Shown: piece after piece, positions 9,734 to 17,323 of the stretch
Numbering within the stretch: the first letter of the stretch is position 1
Layout of the letters: each line of letters opens with the position of its first letter
Position numbers and translations under genes: made by a program
Notes under the pieces: generated by a model
The model's database searches: none
What the model was told of the DNA's origin: nothing
Seen by the model: only the letters and a program-made list of their open reading frames with translations
NCBI GenBank assembly: GCA_016756695.1
Contig: CP066701.1
Location: 3,554,001-3,618,000 of the forward strand
Reading direction: 5' to 3'
Length of the DNA: 64,000 bases
Source of the DNA: Heyndrickxia sporothermodurans
Lineage (GTDB): Bacteria; Bacillota; Bacilli; Bacillales; Bacillaceae_C

Positions 9734-10415
9734 TGGAAGAAGTTAATATTGGTTTACTGACGATCAAAGTCATCGTTGGTTTTGCAACTTTATTTTTTAT
9801 CATTATCATAACAGGCAGAACATCCATCTATCAGTTAACCCCGTTTCACTTAGTTTTTGTGTTAGTACTTGGAGATTTTTAGGAAATACCATTTATGAAG
9901 ATAAGGTAGGGATTTTTCATTTTTTATATGCCATCGGATTGTGGACGTTTCTTATGTTGGGAATAGAGTTTATGACTCTAAAAAATAAATCGACACGTTC
10001 TCTCTTATTAGGCAATCCTAACATCATCATTCGAGATGGTGTTATGGACAGAAAGTTACTTACAAAGAACAAATTGGATGTAAATCAAGTATTGAGTATA
10101 CTCCGTCAAAATAATGTCTTTTCAGTTCGCGAAGTCAAATACGGTATATTGGAAGCTAATGGGCAAATAAGTTTATTATTAAAATCCAAGTATCAAAAAC
10201 CAGACAAGCAAGATCTCAATCTTCCAGAAAGTCCAGTAGACCTCCCAACATCGTTAATTATAGATGGGGAAATTTTATGGGATAATTTACATGAACTCGG
10301 ATTTGATCAACAGTGGTTAGATAACCAATTAACTACCAATGGATATGATAATGTAAAGCGTATACTTTACGCAGATTGGCGAGAGAGTGAAGGCATACAT
10401 GTAAGTCCTAAATAA
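9734..10415 (+). pseudogene. DUF421 membrane protein (YetF/YrbG type), frameshifted
   Basis: A TTG start with GGAGG upstream gives membrane helix 1 (LLTIKVIVGFATLFFIIII), then TGRTSIYQLTPFHLVFVLVLGDF and a TAG. Adding one T to the T run at ~9878-9883 restores LGNTIYEDKVGIFHFLYAIG and joins smoothly to the C-terminal DUF421 domain (NPNIIIRDGVMDRKLLTKNK...) ending at 10415. DUF421 proteins are integral membrane proteins of uncertain role, often sporulation-linked. A single homopolymer lesion could be a sequencing error. Confidence 0.85.
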
Positions 10416-10496
10416 AATTTGTTAGGATAAGAGCACATCAATTTTCTTGGTGAATATAAACTTTAGTCTTCAACAATCAGGCGCTTTAATGAAGTA

Positions 10497-10504
10497 ACTA
10501 AAGC
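10497..10504. repeat. Target-site duplication of IS66 element, left copy
   Basis: ACTAAAGC immediately left of the element is repeated exactly at 13978-13985 immediately right of it. Eight bp is the normal IS66 duplication length. Confidence 0.9.
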
Positions 10505-10565
10505 GTAAGCCCCCATTCAAACAACGCATATAAACACGCAGCACCTCCTGGTACGATACATGTAT
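10505..10565 (+). repeat. Left 61-bp terminal inverted repeat
   Basis: It starts GTAAGCCCCCATTCAAACAA and ends with the palindrome ATACATGTAT. It matches the reverse complement of 13917-13977 at every base. It contains AGCACCTCCT (10540-10549), the complement of the tnpA ribosome-binding region. Confidence 0.95.
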
Positions 10566-10582
10566 AAATAAAAGGAGGTGCT
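10540..10582 (+). promoter_or_regulatory. Hairpin that can mask the tnpA ribosome-binding site
   Basis: AGCACCTCCT (10540-10549) is the exact reverse complement of AGGAGGTGCT (10573-10582), which contains the tnpA Shine-Dalgarno sequence ten bases before ATG 10589. RNA initiated outside the element would carry both arms and hide the site. RNA initiated inside the 23-nt loop would lack the first arm. This is the known logic protecting IS10/IS50 transposases from read-through. Its use here is inferred. Confidence 0.6.
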
Positions 10583-10588
10583 TTTCCT

Positions 10589-10783
10589 ATGCCACAACAA
10601 AAACTAACCATTGTTCCCGTTACATTATATACCGAAAACGAAAATAATTCTGCAACAAAGCCAACAGTGCTTTCCTACAATCCTACTTGCACGATTAAAA
10701 CAGCAAACGCTGAAATTTCCTTCTTTAACGGTGTAGATGAGCATATCATCCAAGCGGTCATGAGGGAGTTGAAAAATGGGTGA
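10589..10783 (+). CDS. IS66 accessory protein TnpA-like, short
   Basis: 64 aa, starting at ATG 10589 behind AGGAGG. It lies in the IS66 orf1 position and overlaps the next gene by 4 bp. The C-terminal half (ISFFNGVDEHIIQAVMRELK) matches the end of IS66 TnpA proteins. Typical TnpA is ~105-135 aa with an N-terminal helix-turn-helix, which is missing here. It may be a reduced accessory protein. The family call rests mostly on position. Confidence 0.7.
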   Translation: MPQQKLTIVPVTLYTENENNSATKPTVLSYNPTCTIKTANAEISFFNGVDEHIIQAVMRELKNG

Positions 10784-11133
10784 AACACGACTATACAAGT
10801 GTTAAAAACATTTATATCATTTGCGGTAAGACAGATATGAGAAAAGGAATTGATGGGCTTGCCACACTGATTCAAGATTCTTTCGAACTTGATCCATATG
10901 GCGATTCCATTTTCTTATTTTCAGGGTGGAGTAAAGACCGCTATAAATGTCTGTATTTTGATGGTGATGGCTTCGCCATGCTGTATAAGCGTTTGGATAG
11001 TGGAAAACTTCAATGGCCAAAAGATGAAAATGAAGTACGCCATCTTTCACAACAGGAGCTTCGCTGGCTCCTTGAAGGGTTATCCATTCAGCAGCCAAAA
11101 GCCATTCAACCATCGCCAAAAGGTGCGTTCTAA
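10780..11133 (+). CDS. tnpB: IS66 accessory protein TnpB
   Basis: 117 aa, GTG start overlapping the tnpA stop (GTGA). It has the IS66 Orf2 hallmarks: IYIICGKTDMRKGIDGLATL, then FLFSGWSKDRYKCLYFDGDGF (residues ~43-63), a KRLDSGKLQWP segment and LSQQELRWLLEGL near the end. TnpB is needed with TnpA and TnpC for IS66 transposition, but its biochemical role is not well defined. It is full length and intact. Confidence 0.9.
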   Translation: MKHDYTSVKNIYIICGKTDMRKGIDGLATLIQDSFELDPYGDSIFLFSGWSKDRYKCLYFDGDGFAMLYKRLDSGKLQWPKDENEVRHLSQQELRWLLEGLSIQQPKAIQPSPKGAF

Positions 11134-11211
11134 ATTCGTTCAAGTCGTTATTTTTATCTTTATTTTCACTGTTCGAACTGATTATAATAGGAGGAACGAA
11201 ACTGAACGAAA

Positions 11212-12816
11212 GTGGTGAATGATGTGACGAACGTTTCTTCTACGAATGAAAATCAATCTGAGAAATTAATTCGATTGCTTGAAGATCAATTAGCTCATTC
11301 GAATCAACAAAATAAAGAGTTATCGAAAAAGTTGGATCAATCGTTGAAACAGATTGAATCGTTAACGCAACAACTTTAACACTTAACCAAGCTCTTATAT
11401 GGCTCTAAAACAGAAAAATCCAAATACAATACGCCCGACGGGCAAGTGTCCTTATTTGAGGATGACCCGTCTTTTACTGATCCTGAGCACACAGAAGAAC
11501 AAAGCCAACAGACCATTTCTTATACTGTTGTACGAAAAATTCAACCAAAAAAACGAAATGATTCCTTGCGTGAAGATATTGAAATAGAAGCTATTCACCA
11601 TCATCCAGCAAATACAATCTGTGACGGTTGCCATGATCAAATGATAGAAATGGGCAGTACAATCGTGCGTGAAGAGGCGAAATTTATTCCTGCGAAAATG
11701 ATGAAAGTTCAACATATTGAACACGCTTATGAATGTAAAAAATGCAAAAGCGATTCATTACAAAAAGGGCAGATTAAACGTGGTAAAGCGCCACAACCTC
11801 CCATTCAACGTAGCATCGCAAGTCCTAGCGTACTTGCCAAAGTGATGTATGATAAATTTTCACAATACTTACCTCTTTACCGTCAGGTAAAGGAATGGGA
11901 GCGTTATGGCCTGAACACGAATGATAAGAACCTTTCCAATTGGGTCATTCGTGCCTCACACGATTGGCTATTGCCTATTTACGAACGAATGAAGTCTTTG
12001 ATGATGGCTAAAACCATTCTACATGTCGATGAAACGTATTCACAAATTATCAACCGTTCCGATGGCAAATCTGGTCAGTCTAACGCCTACAATTGGGTCT
12101 ATCGAAGTGTGCCCAGTCAAGGTCCAACGATTGTCCTGTTTCAAAGTTCATTATCACGTGCTCGGTCTGTTCTCGAAAGCTTCATTGAAGATTATTCCGG
12201 AACGATTGTCTGTGATGGTTATTCGGCCTATGACAAAATAGAAGGCGTCACCTTCGCAAATTGTTGGGCGCATGTTCGCCGTTATTGGATGAAAGCGAAC
12301 AGCAAGAACGGACAAATCGGTGTCAGCTATTGTGATGCTTTGTATCGACTTGAAAGGAAATTCAAGCATCTGTCTCCCAGTAAGCGAAGAAAGAAACGTC
12401 AAAAGTTTGCGTTGCCAATCGTTAAGAAATTCCTTGACTGGGTTGAAAAATCACCATTCTACGGCAAAAATGCGCTTGCAAAAGCAGCTGAATATACTCT
12501 GAACAGAGCGAATGGACTAAAAGCATTCTTGAAGGATGGCCGTATCGAAATTGATAATAATCCAGCCGAAAATGCCATTCGTCCAAATGTGATGGGTCGA
12601 AAAAACTGGCTCTTTTCCGTCAGTGAAGCTGGTGCAAAAGCCAACGCCATCTGTTTAAGTATCGCAGAAACGGCAAAAGCAAACGGAGTGGATTTCTATC
12701 GTTATCTCTTGAAGTTACTGACGGATTTTCCGAATCTTGATATCTATCAACATTCGGAAATTTTAAATCAATATATGCCTTGGTCAAAAATGATCCAAGC
12801 AGAATGTGGCAGATAA
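11212..12816 (+). pseudogene. tnpC: IS66 transposase TnpC with one nonsense codon
   Basis: The frame opens at GTG 11212/11215 with a coiled-coil N-terminus, then meets an in-frame TAA at 11377-11379 (QQL-stop-HLTKLLYGSK). It continues uninterrupted in the same frame to 12816. Downstream are the zinc-finger pair (CDGCHDQM, CKKC), the DDE region (TILHVDETY near 12025; CDGYSAYDKIEG) and the IS66 signature EIDNNPAENAIRPNVMGRKN near 12550-12600. One C-to-T change (CAA to TAA) would explain the stop, so inactivation is recent. Reinitiation at 11446 would give 456 aa. Confidence 0.88.
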
Positions 12817-12820
12817 AATG

Positions 12821-12866
12821 AAATCACCGTATATCTGATTAAAAAAATCATGATATACGGTGATTT
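12821..12866. terminator. Bidirectional hairpin between transposase and cargo
   Basis: A 15-bp perfect stem (AAATCACCGTATATC / GATATACGGTGATTT) with an A-rich loop lies right after tnpC. It insulates the plus-strand transposase unit from the minus-strand cargo operon. Confidence 0.75.
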
Positions 12867-12920
12867 ATGATGCGTACGGTTAAGGTATGCTTATTTTTTA
12901 TAGTTCGGGCTTACAAAAGA

Positions 12921-12949
12921 AAAGCATTACCTCAAAGGAAGTAATGCTG
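12921..12949 (-). terminator. Terminator of the cargo operon
   Basis: AGCATTAC / GTAATGCT stem overlapping the stop of the 61-aa ORF. On the minus strand it is followed by TTTTCTTTTG. Confidence 0.6.
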
Positions 12950-13117
12950 GTAGGAATTTTTAATATTATTAGTCAGCTCATTTAAAATAATTTTTTTCTT
13001 TGCCTGAGGTAAATGGCAGCTTAAAATTAGCAAATCAACTAGGTCAGGTTGTTCCTCAGCAATTTCCTGCAAGTAATCCCTGCCAAACTCTTTCATAACA
13101 GGTAGCAAACTGCTCAT
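12932..13117 (-). CDS. Cargo ORF, 61-aa unknown protein
   Basis: 61 aa, ATG two bases after the Hsp20 stop and therefore almost certainly co-transcribed with it. It is mostly helical and amphipathic (LLPVMKEFGRDYLQEIAEEQ, DLVDLLILSCHLPQAKKKII), with no signal peptide. I do not recognise it. Close coupling to Hsp20 inside a mobile element suggests a partner or adaptor, but this is only inference. The ribosome-binding site is weak, so translation may be coupled. Confidence 0.55.
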   Translation of the reverse strand: MSSLLPVMKEFGRDYLQEIAEEQPDLVDLLILSCHLPQAKKKIILNELTNNIKNSYQHYFL

Positions 13118-13119
13118 TT

Positions 13120-13560
13120 TTAATGGAAATCCACATCAATTCTCTTTTTATTTGTTTGAGTTTGTTTAGGCATGATAACTTCTAGTACACCATTCTTATA
13201 AGAAGCCTTTATACCTTCCTCAGAAACAGGAGTTGGTAGTGTAATAGCTCTGTGAAAGCTACCTGTGTATCTTTCTCTCCTATGCATATTCTCTTCTTTA
13301 ATCTCATTAGTTCTGTTAATTGAGCCACTAATTCTCAATACATTATTTTCAATATCAATGTTTACATCTTCTTTACTCTGTAAGCCTGGAATGTCACAAG
13401 TTGCTACTACCTCTTTATCTGTTTCATGAACATCCACTCTTATATTCCCCAATTGATTCATTTCATTGTCTAAATGAAAAGGGAAATCATTGAATAATCT
13501 GTCAAAATCTCTCCTAATGTTAGTTAATTGTCTAAATGGATCATAAGGTATTAATGCCAT
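13120..13560 (-). CDS. Small heat-shock protein Hsp20 (transposon cargo)
   Basis: A 146-aa alpha-crystallin-type small heat-shock protein, an ATP-independent holdase for unfolding proteins. The N-terminal arm starts MALIPYDPFRQLTNIRRDFD. The crystallin domain (residues ~40-130) includes IRVDVHETDKEVVATCDIPG and the conserved A-x-x-x-n-GvL motif (ASYKNGVLEVIMPK). The C-terminus is short and basic. The start at 13560 is set by AAGGAG; an in-frame Met at 13590 lacks a site. It lies inside the IS66 terminal repeats and reads inward from the right end. Confidence 0.92.
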   Translation of the reverse strand: MALIPYDPFRQLTNIRRDFDRLFNDFPFHLDNEMNQLGNIRVDVHETDKEVVATCDIPGLQSKEDVNIDIENNVLRISGSINRTNEIKEENMHRRERYTGSFHRAITLPTPVSEEGIKASYKNGVLEVIMPKQTQTNKKRIDVDFH

Positions 13561-13686
13561 TTGTATCATCTCCTTAGTTATTTTTAACAAATATATTTTT
13601 TACATTTACTATGTAATTTATTCATTTAAGGGATAAGCTGAGTCAGTTTTAGAAAAGCATCCTATTACAGAAAAAGGAGAGCCTAA

Positions 13687-13896
13687 TTAGCTCTCCTCAG
13701 TGTCATTAGTTTTAACCTCATATCCAAAAAGCTGTGACCTTTCATCAGGTATCCATTTTCCATCTCTAATCCTGCTCAAGCCCTGATACAAAGAGCCTCC
13801 TATAATATTCTCTAACCATTTGGAGCATTCAGTCATAGTATCAAAATCATGTAAGTATACTCCATTTTTATACAGTGAATACTTTTTATGTTGCAT
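13687..13896 (-). CDS. Cargo ORF, 69-aa protein translated from the right end
   Basis: 69 aa, the first gene inside the right terminal repeat. Its AGGAGGTG site lies in the hairpin described at 13900-13942. The sequence YSLYKNGVYLHDFDTMTECSKWL followed by SLYQGLSRIRDGKWIPDE has the look of a small DNA-binding or NUMOD-like module (a short strand, then a helix pair). I cannot assign a family. It ends 126 bp before Hsp20 and may share its transcript. It is a candidate regulator of the element because it sits where autoregulation would be easiest. Confidence 0.6.
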   Translation of the reverse strand: MQHKKYSLYKNGVYLHDFDTMTECSKWLENIIGGSLYQGLSRIRDGKWIPDERSQLFGYEVKTNDTEES

Positions 13897-13899
13897 ACT

Positions 13900-13942
13900 A
13901 ACACCTCCTTTGATTGATACATGTATCGTACCAGGAGGTGCT
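13900..13942 (-). promoter_or_regulatory. Hairpin that can mask the cargo ribosome-binding site
   Basis: Read on the minus strand, the right terminal repeat supplies AGCACCTCCT (13942-13933). This can pair with AGGAGGTGTT (13909-13900; one G-U), the Shine-Dalgarno region of the 69-aa cargo gene. It is the mirror image of the tnpA hairpin. The loop holds the 12-bp palindrome GATACATGTATC (13916-13927). Confidence 0.55.
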
Positions 13943-13977
13943 GCGTGTTTATATGCGTTGTTTGAATGGGGGCTTAC
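13917..13977 (-). repeat. Right 61-bp terminal inverted repeat
   Basis: Exact inverted copy of 10505-10565; outer end GGGGGCTTAC. Followed directly by the second ACTAAAGC duplication. Confidence 0.95.
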
Positions 13978-13985
13978 ACTAAAGC
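13978..13985. repeat. Target-site duplication of IS66 element, right copy
   Basis: ACTAAAGC, identical to 10497-10504. Confidence 0.9.
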
Positions 13986-14119
13986 CTAATTTTTCACTTA
14001 TAACACCGAGAAATTAGACTTTTTATATTTTGATCTCCTTAACGTTGTAAATCCGCATTTTCCTGACGCTACCCCTACTATGGCGGAAAATCAAAAATAT
14101 ATTATCGTCTGAACAAAAC

Positions 14120-14401
14120 ATGTTAGATACCGTTGAAATGGAAATTATCAAAAAACAAGAAAATAATCAACTATATAAGGCAATTTATAAGCTACCTACA
14201 CAATATAGAGAGGTAGTCATCCTCCGTGGAATAATGGAACTATCATCAAAAGAAGCGAGTGACATAGTAAAATGTAGTCCTAATAAAGTGAATGTTATGT
14301 ACCATCGTTCCTTAAAAAAATTAAGAGAAATTTTAAAGAAGGAGGGATATACTTATGGAGGAAATGAAAGATATACAGGAAAGTCTAAAAAATCTTCCTA
14401 A
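14120..14401 (+). pseudogene. Sigma-70-type (ECF) factor remnant, region 4 only
   Basis: A 93-residue ORF holding sigma region 4: LYKAIYKLPTQYREVVILRG, then a helix-turn-helix (ELSSKEASDIVKCSPNKVNVMYHRSLKKLREIL). Region 2, needed for core RNA polymerase binding and -10 melting, is absent. Upstream sequence in another frame (DATPTMAENQKYIIV) looks like linker remains. The ATG at 14120 has no ribosome-binding site. A full ECF factor is ~160-190 aa. The membrane protein gene that follows overlaps the 3' end by 47 bp. Confidence 0.7.
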
Positions 14402-15263
14402 ATATTCTTTAAATACTGAGCAAAAGCAGAAAATATTACATTCTCTACAGACAAAACAACTGCCAATGAAGAGAAGGCAATATAAGTTACCAATCATTTC
14501 ATTTGCAGCATGCTTATCTATCCTATTTTTATTAATTTTTACCCAGCTACCAATAAGTAATCAACCACATCCTCAAAAGACTTTAACCCAGTTAAATGGT
14601 CAAAAAGGAAAGATGTTTACACTTCCTGATACGAAACAAGAAGTATTAGGGATTGAAAATAAAGTAGGGATTTTAAATGTATTTAATCATTTTGTTGCAA
14701 AAGACGAGAGAAGGGTTGCAAAGCTAATGCTCTTTTTCTGGGGAAACCCAAATGCACTAGTATCAAAAACATATCGTGTTGAAGCAGTTAATCAATTTGG
14801 CGAAAAATTATTACTGTCTGAAGGAGAGCTTTCTTCAGGTTTAAATAATGAAGATGCACATACATTAACGCAGTTTTCCCCATTTCCAATGGAGGGAAAG
14901 TGGCAACTCTCATTTTATGTTGATGATAAATTATATGATGAGTTTACACTTGATGTTTTACCGCCATTTCCGAAGACTAAACATTATATGTTAAATGATT
15001 CTCCAAAGGAATTGATCATTGGAAAGCAAGAGCAGATTAGTATTGAGAGTTCGTGGAAAAATAAAAAAGAAATAACTGTAAAGCTAGTTGATGATAAAGG
15101 TAAAGTGGTTGATCAACAAATCTTCGAGAGAGAAGAAATGAATTATCGTGAAGCTAGTTCAAATGATCTCATTTATTTCTTTAATGGAAAGCTTACATTT
15201 CCGAAGAAGTCTATTTGGACGTTAGAAATAGATGGAGAAAAAACAAAATTTTTCAGCAACTGA
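14355..15263 (+). CDS. Membrane-anchored anti-sigma-like protein
   Basis: 302 aa. The cytosolic N-terminus (residues 1-45, EEMKDIQESLKNLPKYSLNT) is followed by one membrane helix (~46-64, LPIISFAACLSILFLLIF) and a ~235-residue outside domain rich in beta-strand pattern (KWQLSFYVDDKLYDEFTLDV). This topology, overlap with a sigma-factor gene and a good site (AAGGAGGG) at the start argue for the cognate anti-sigma factor. The outside domain resembles DUF4871-type proteins, an uncertain recollection. The gene is intact while its sigma partner is truncated. Confidence 0.65.
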   Translation: MEEMKDIQESLKNLPKYSLNTEQKQKILHSLQTKQLPMKRRQYKLPIISFAACLSILFLLIFTQLPISNQPHPQKTLTQLNGQKGKMFTLPDTKQEVLGIENKVGILNVFNHFVAKDERRVAKLMLFFWGNPNALVSKTYRVEAVNQFGEKLLLSEGELSSGLNNEDAHTLTQFSPFPMEGKWQLSFYVDDKLYDEFTLDVLPPFPKTKHYMLNDSPKELIIGKQEQISIESSWKNKKEITVKLVDDKGKVVDQQIFEREEMNYREASSNDLIYFFNGKLTFPKKSIWTLEIDGEKTKFFSN

Positions 15264-15305
15264 ATGCCCTAAAAGGATGCGAGTAATAATGTGGGAAGGT
15301 ATGTT

Positions 15306-16435
15306 CTAATCAATGAAGGAAAGGGCTTTTTTCGTAATTGCTGCCAGTTCAAGTCTTTCGAGCGTTTTACAATATTCATGTTCAATCTCTCCACCTACAT
15401 GTTCTTTTGAATTAATAAGATAATAGATTACTTGCCAATTTGAGTACCAGTCGCCAACTTCGGCATCTTGATGAACCTGATTTTTCCAAGCGTATTCTAA
15501 TCTCGGACTATAGAATCGGGGGGATTTAGGAAGTAATTGACAGGATTTTAACCTTGCTTTTACAAGTCGACCGGGTGTTTCCTCATTAACATCATTAAAT
15601 ATTTGGGGCCAATAGTCTTTTCGCGATGCTGTGTGCGGATGGTTAATAGCCCATTTTTCAGTTAAAGTTAAAAGATTGCGGTTATTAAATAGGATGTTAT
15701 ATAAACGCTTCCCTAAGAGTATTCGCTCATGTAAATTTAGAAAATGGTTCAATGTTTGTCCTGATAAATATAGTTGTTTATTTCTAATATAAGGGAATAG
15801 GATTTGGTTCATTGAAAGGAAATCTTGTATTTTGAACTCAATTGTACCGAAAACGTCTTTTTAAATACTGGATTATTTATCACCCTTTTTTCCAAATAAT
15901 TTTGTTCGTTTACAATTAAAGCAATGGCTAATGGATATGGATCTTTATCCTGCTAAAATTGATTCCAAACTGCGACCATAAATTTAGAAACATGAAAATG
16001 GGGGAGGAGATGAAAGAGGTTTTGTCCATTTAGTTTACTTTCTTCATAAACTAAAAATTGTGGATATGCATCTTGAAAGATTAACCAATTTCCCCGCTCC
16101 AAAAATGTGAAAAAAGAAGTAGCTTCTTTTTTTGTCAGTAGTTTTGATAAAAGGCTCCCTTTTAAATCAGTCATATTCCATCCACCATTTCTTGATACCA
16201 TATGTCCTAAAAAAAAAGCCCAATGAATTTCCGAATGACGTTGGTAGAAATCAAGATAGGCACTCGTTCTAGTAATATTATTTTTGTTTAACAACGATGT
16301 TTGATCTTTAATGCGCTTAACGATAAATTCTTCTTTTGGAGACAGCTTAACTGTGAAATTCTTTTTTAACTCTTTTTTTATTTTTATAAGGGGTTTGGTA
16401 AGTAATTTCCTATTTTGTTTATTGTACGTCATCAA
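15306..16435 (-). pseudogene. DUF2515 protein (YppC-like), nonsense plus frameshift
   Basis: The N-terminal half (16435 to 15953) carries ITRTSAYLDFYQRHSEIHWA, HMVSRNGGWNMTDLKG and FLERGNWLIFQDAYPQFLVY, all recognisable as DUF2515. It ends at an in-frame TAG (WNQF-stop-QDKDPYPLAIALIVNEQN). A one-base shift near 15860 then moves the homologous frame (TIEFKIQDFLSMNQILFPYI) into the C-terminal ORF that ends at 15306. Two lesions make it a pseudogene. DUF2515 has no established function that I know. Confidence 0.85.
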
Positions 16436-16574
16436 TTGAAAAATTCCCTCCTCGAAAAATTTACTTTATATAATGAAGAGGATTTTAACAGTGAAATTTT
16501 ATCTGTTTTGTTTATTTTATTGTAAGAGTCAAATAGAATACACCTATTAACATATATAGTACCTGTGAGATAAT

Positions 16575-16598
16575 CTCTTCAAATCAAAGTTTGAGGAG
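16575..16598 (+). promoter_or_regulatory. Possible RBS-masking hairpin of IS66 copy 2
   Basis: CTCTTCAAA (16575-16583) can pair with TTTGAGGAG (16590-16598; one G-U). The second arm overlaps the GAGGAGG site of tnpA. This is the same arrangement as in the first IS66 element, with a shorter stem. Confidence 0.4.
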
Positions 16599-16606
16599 GT
16601 TTTTTT

Positions 16607-16930
16607 ATGTCCCAAAGAAATAATCCAGAATTGCGTAAGGAATGGGAGCGTAGGATCGCTCTTTTCAAAGCGAGTGGCCTCACCCAATCCAAATGGTGTG
16701 AAATCAATGAAATAAGTATTCATCAGTTAAAGTATTGGCTTTATAAAGCCGATAATTTCTATTCAACCCAAGATTCTAACAGCAAGTGGATTCCGGTTAC
16801 ATTAGAAGAATCTGAGCAACAGAATGAAACATTACATATAAATGTTGGTTCAGCATCCATCGTGGTTAAACCTGGCTTTAATCCAACACTACTGGCGGAA
16901 GTAGTTAAGGCATTGAAATCAGTATGCTAA
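16607..16930 (+). CDS. tnpA: IS66 accessory protein TnpA
   Basis: 107 aa, normal length for IS66 TnpA. The N-terminal helix-turn-helix (RRIALFKASGLTQSKWCEIN, then HQLKYWLYK) is followed by an acidic linker and the family tail (INVGSASIVVKPGFNPTLLAEVVKAL). The start is behind GAGGAGG. It overlaps tnpB by 7 bp. Intact, but probably useless without tnpB/tnpC. Confidence 0.88.
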   Translation: MSQRNNPELRKEWERRIALFKASGLTQSKWCEINEISIHQLKYWLYKADNFYSTQDSNSKWIPVTLEESEQQNETLHINVGSASIVVKPGFNPTLLAEVVKALKSVC

Positions 16931-17276
16931 AAGAAGTTACGGTTGATCGTGTCTACCTCGCACAAGGTGTCACAGATTTACGGAAATCTATCGATGGATT
17001 GGCTGCTCTTGTAAAAGAAGAATTCGAGTTAGATCTTTTTCTTCGAGTTTATTTGTTTTTTGTAACCGGCGCGAGACAAGTTGAAAATTCTTCAATGGGA
17101 TCATAACGGTTTTTGGCTTTATTATCGCCGGCTGAGAGAGGAAATTTTCATTACCATCAGATAATAATTCGGGTCCTCTGAAAATAAGTCCACGCCAATT
17201 AAGGTGGTTATTAGATGGATTATCATTGGAACAAAAACAGGCACACCCTGTTGTAACAGCAAGAACAGTAATTTAA
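16924..17276 (+). pseudogene. tnpB: IS66 TnpB, frameshifted
   Basis: The frame starts VYLAQGVTDLRKSIDGLAAL and EEFELDLF, then shifts near 17040-17070. KLKILQWDHNGFWLYYRRLE is in a second frame, and a later piece ending in LRWLLDGLSLEQKQAHPVVT lies in a third, with stops between. The pieces line up with a ~117-aa TnpB. Confidence 0.8.
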
Positions 17277-17323
17277 ATAATGAAAAATCAGGGAATTTAC
17301 CTATTTTATCGTATAATATATTT

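Larger units (their letters stand above)
10505..13977 (+). mobile_element. IS66-family transposon carrying an Hsp20 cargo operon
   Basis: A 3,473-bp element bounded by perfect 61-bp inverted repeats (10505-10565 and 13917-13977, outer sequence GTAAGCCCCC, the GTAAG start typical of IS66) and by the 8-bp duplication ACTAAAGC. The left two-thirds holds the three IS66 genes on the plus strand. A 15-bp-stem terminator follows, and then about 1 kb of minus-strand cargo reads inward from the right end: a 69-aa ORF, an Hsp20 and a 61-aa ORF. Ordinary IS66 elements are ~2.5 kb with 20-30 bp ends, so both the cargo and the long perfect repeats stand out. Transposition looks blocked now by a nonsense codon in tnpC. 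Confidence 0.9.

Noticed and set aside
10817-11143. 108-aa minus-strand ORF in the IS66 tnpB
   Set aside because: Mirror of tnpB; no independent signals.
13687-13896. Toxin-antitoxin module in the Hsp20 transposon
   Set aside because: The small ORFs are not arranged as an overlapping toxin/antitoxin pair and match no toxin family that I can recognise.
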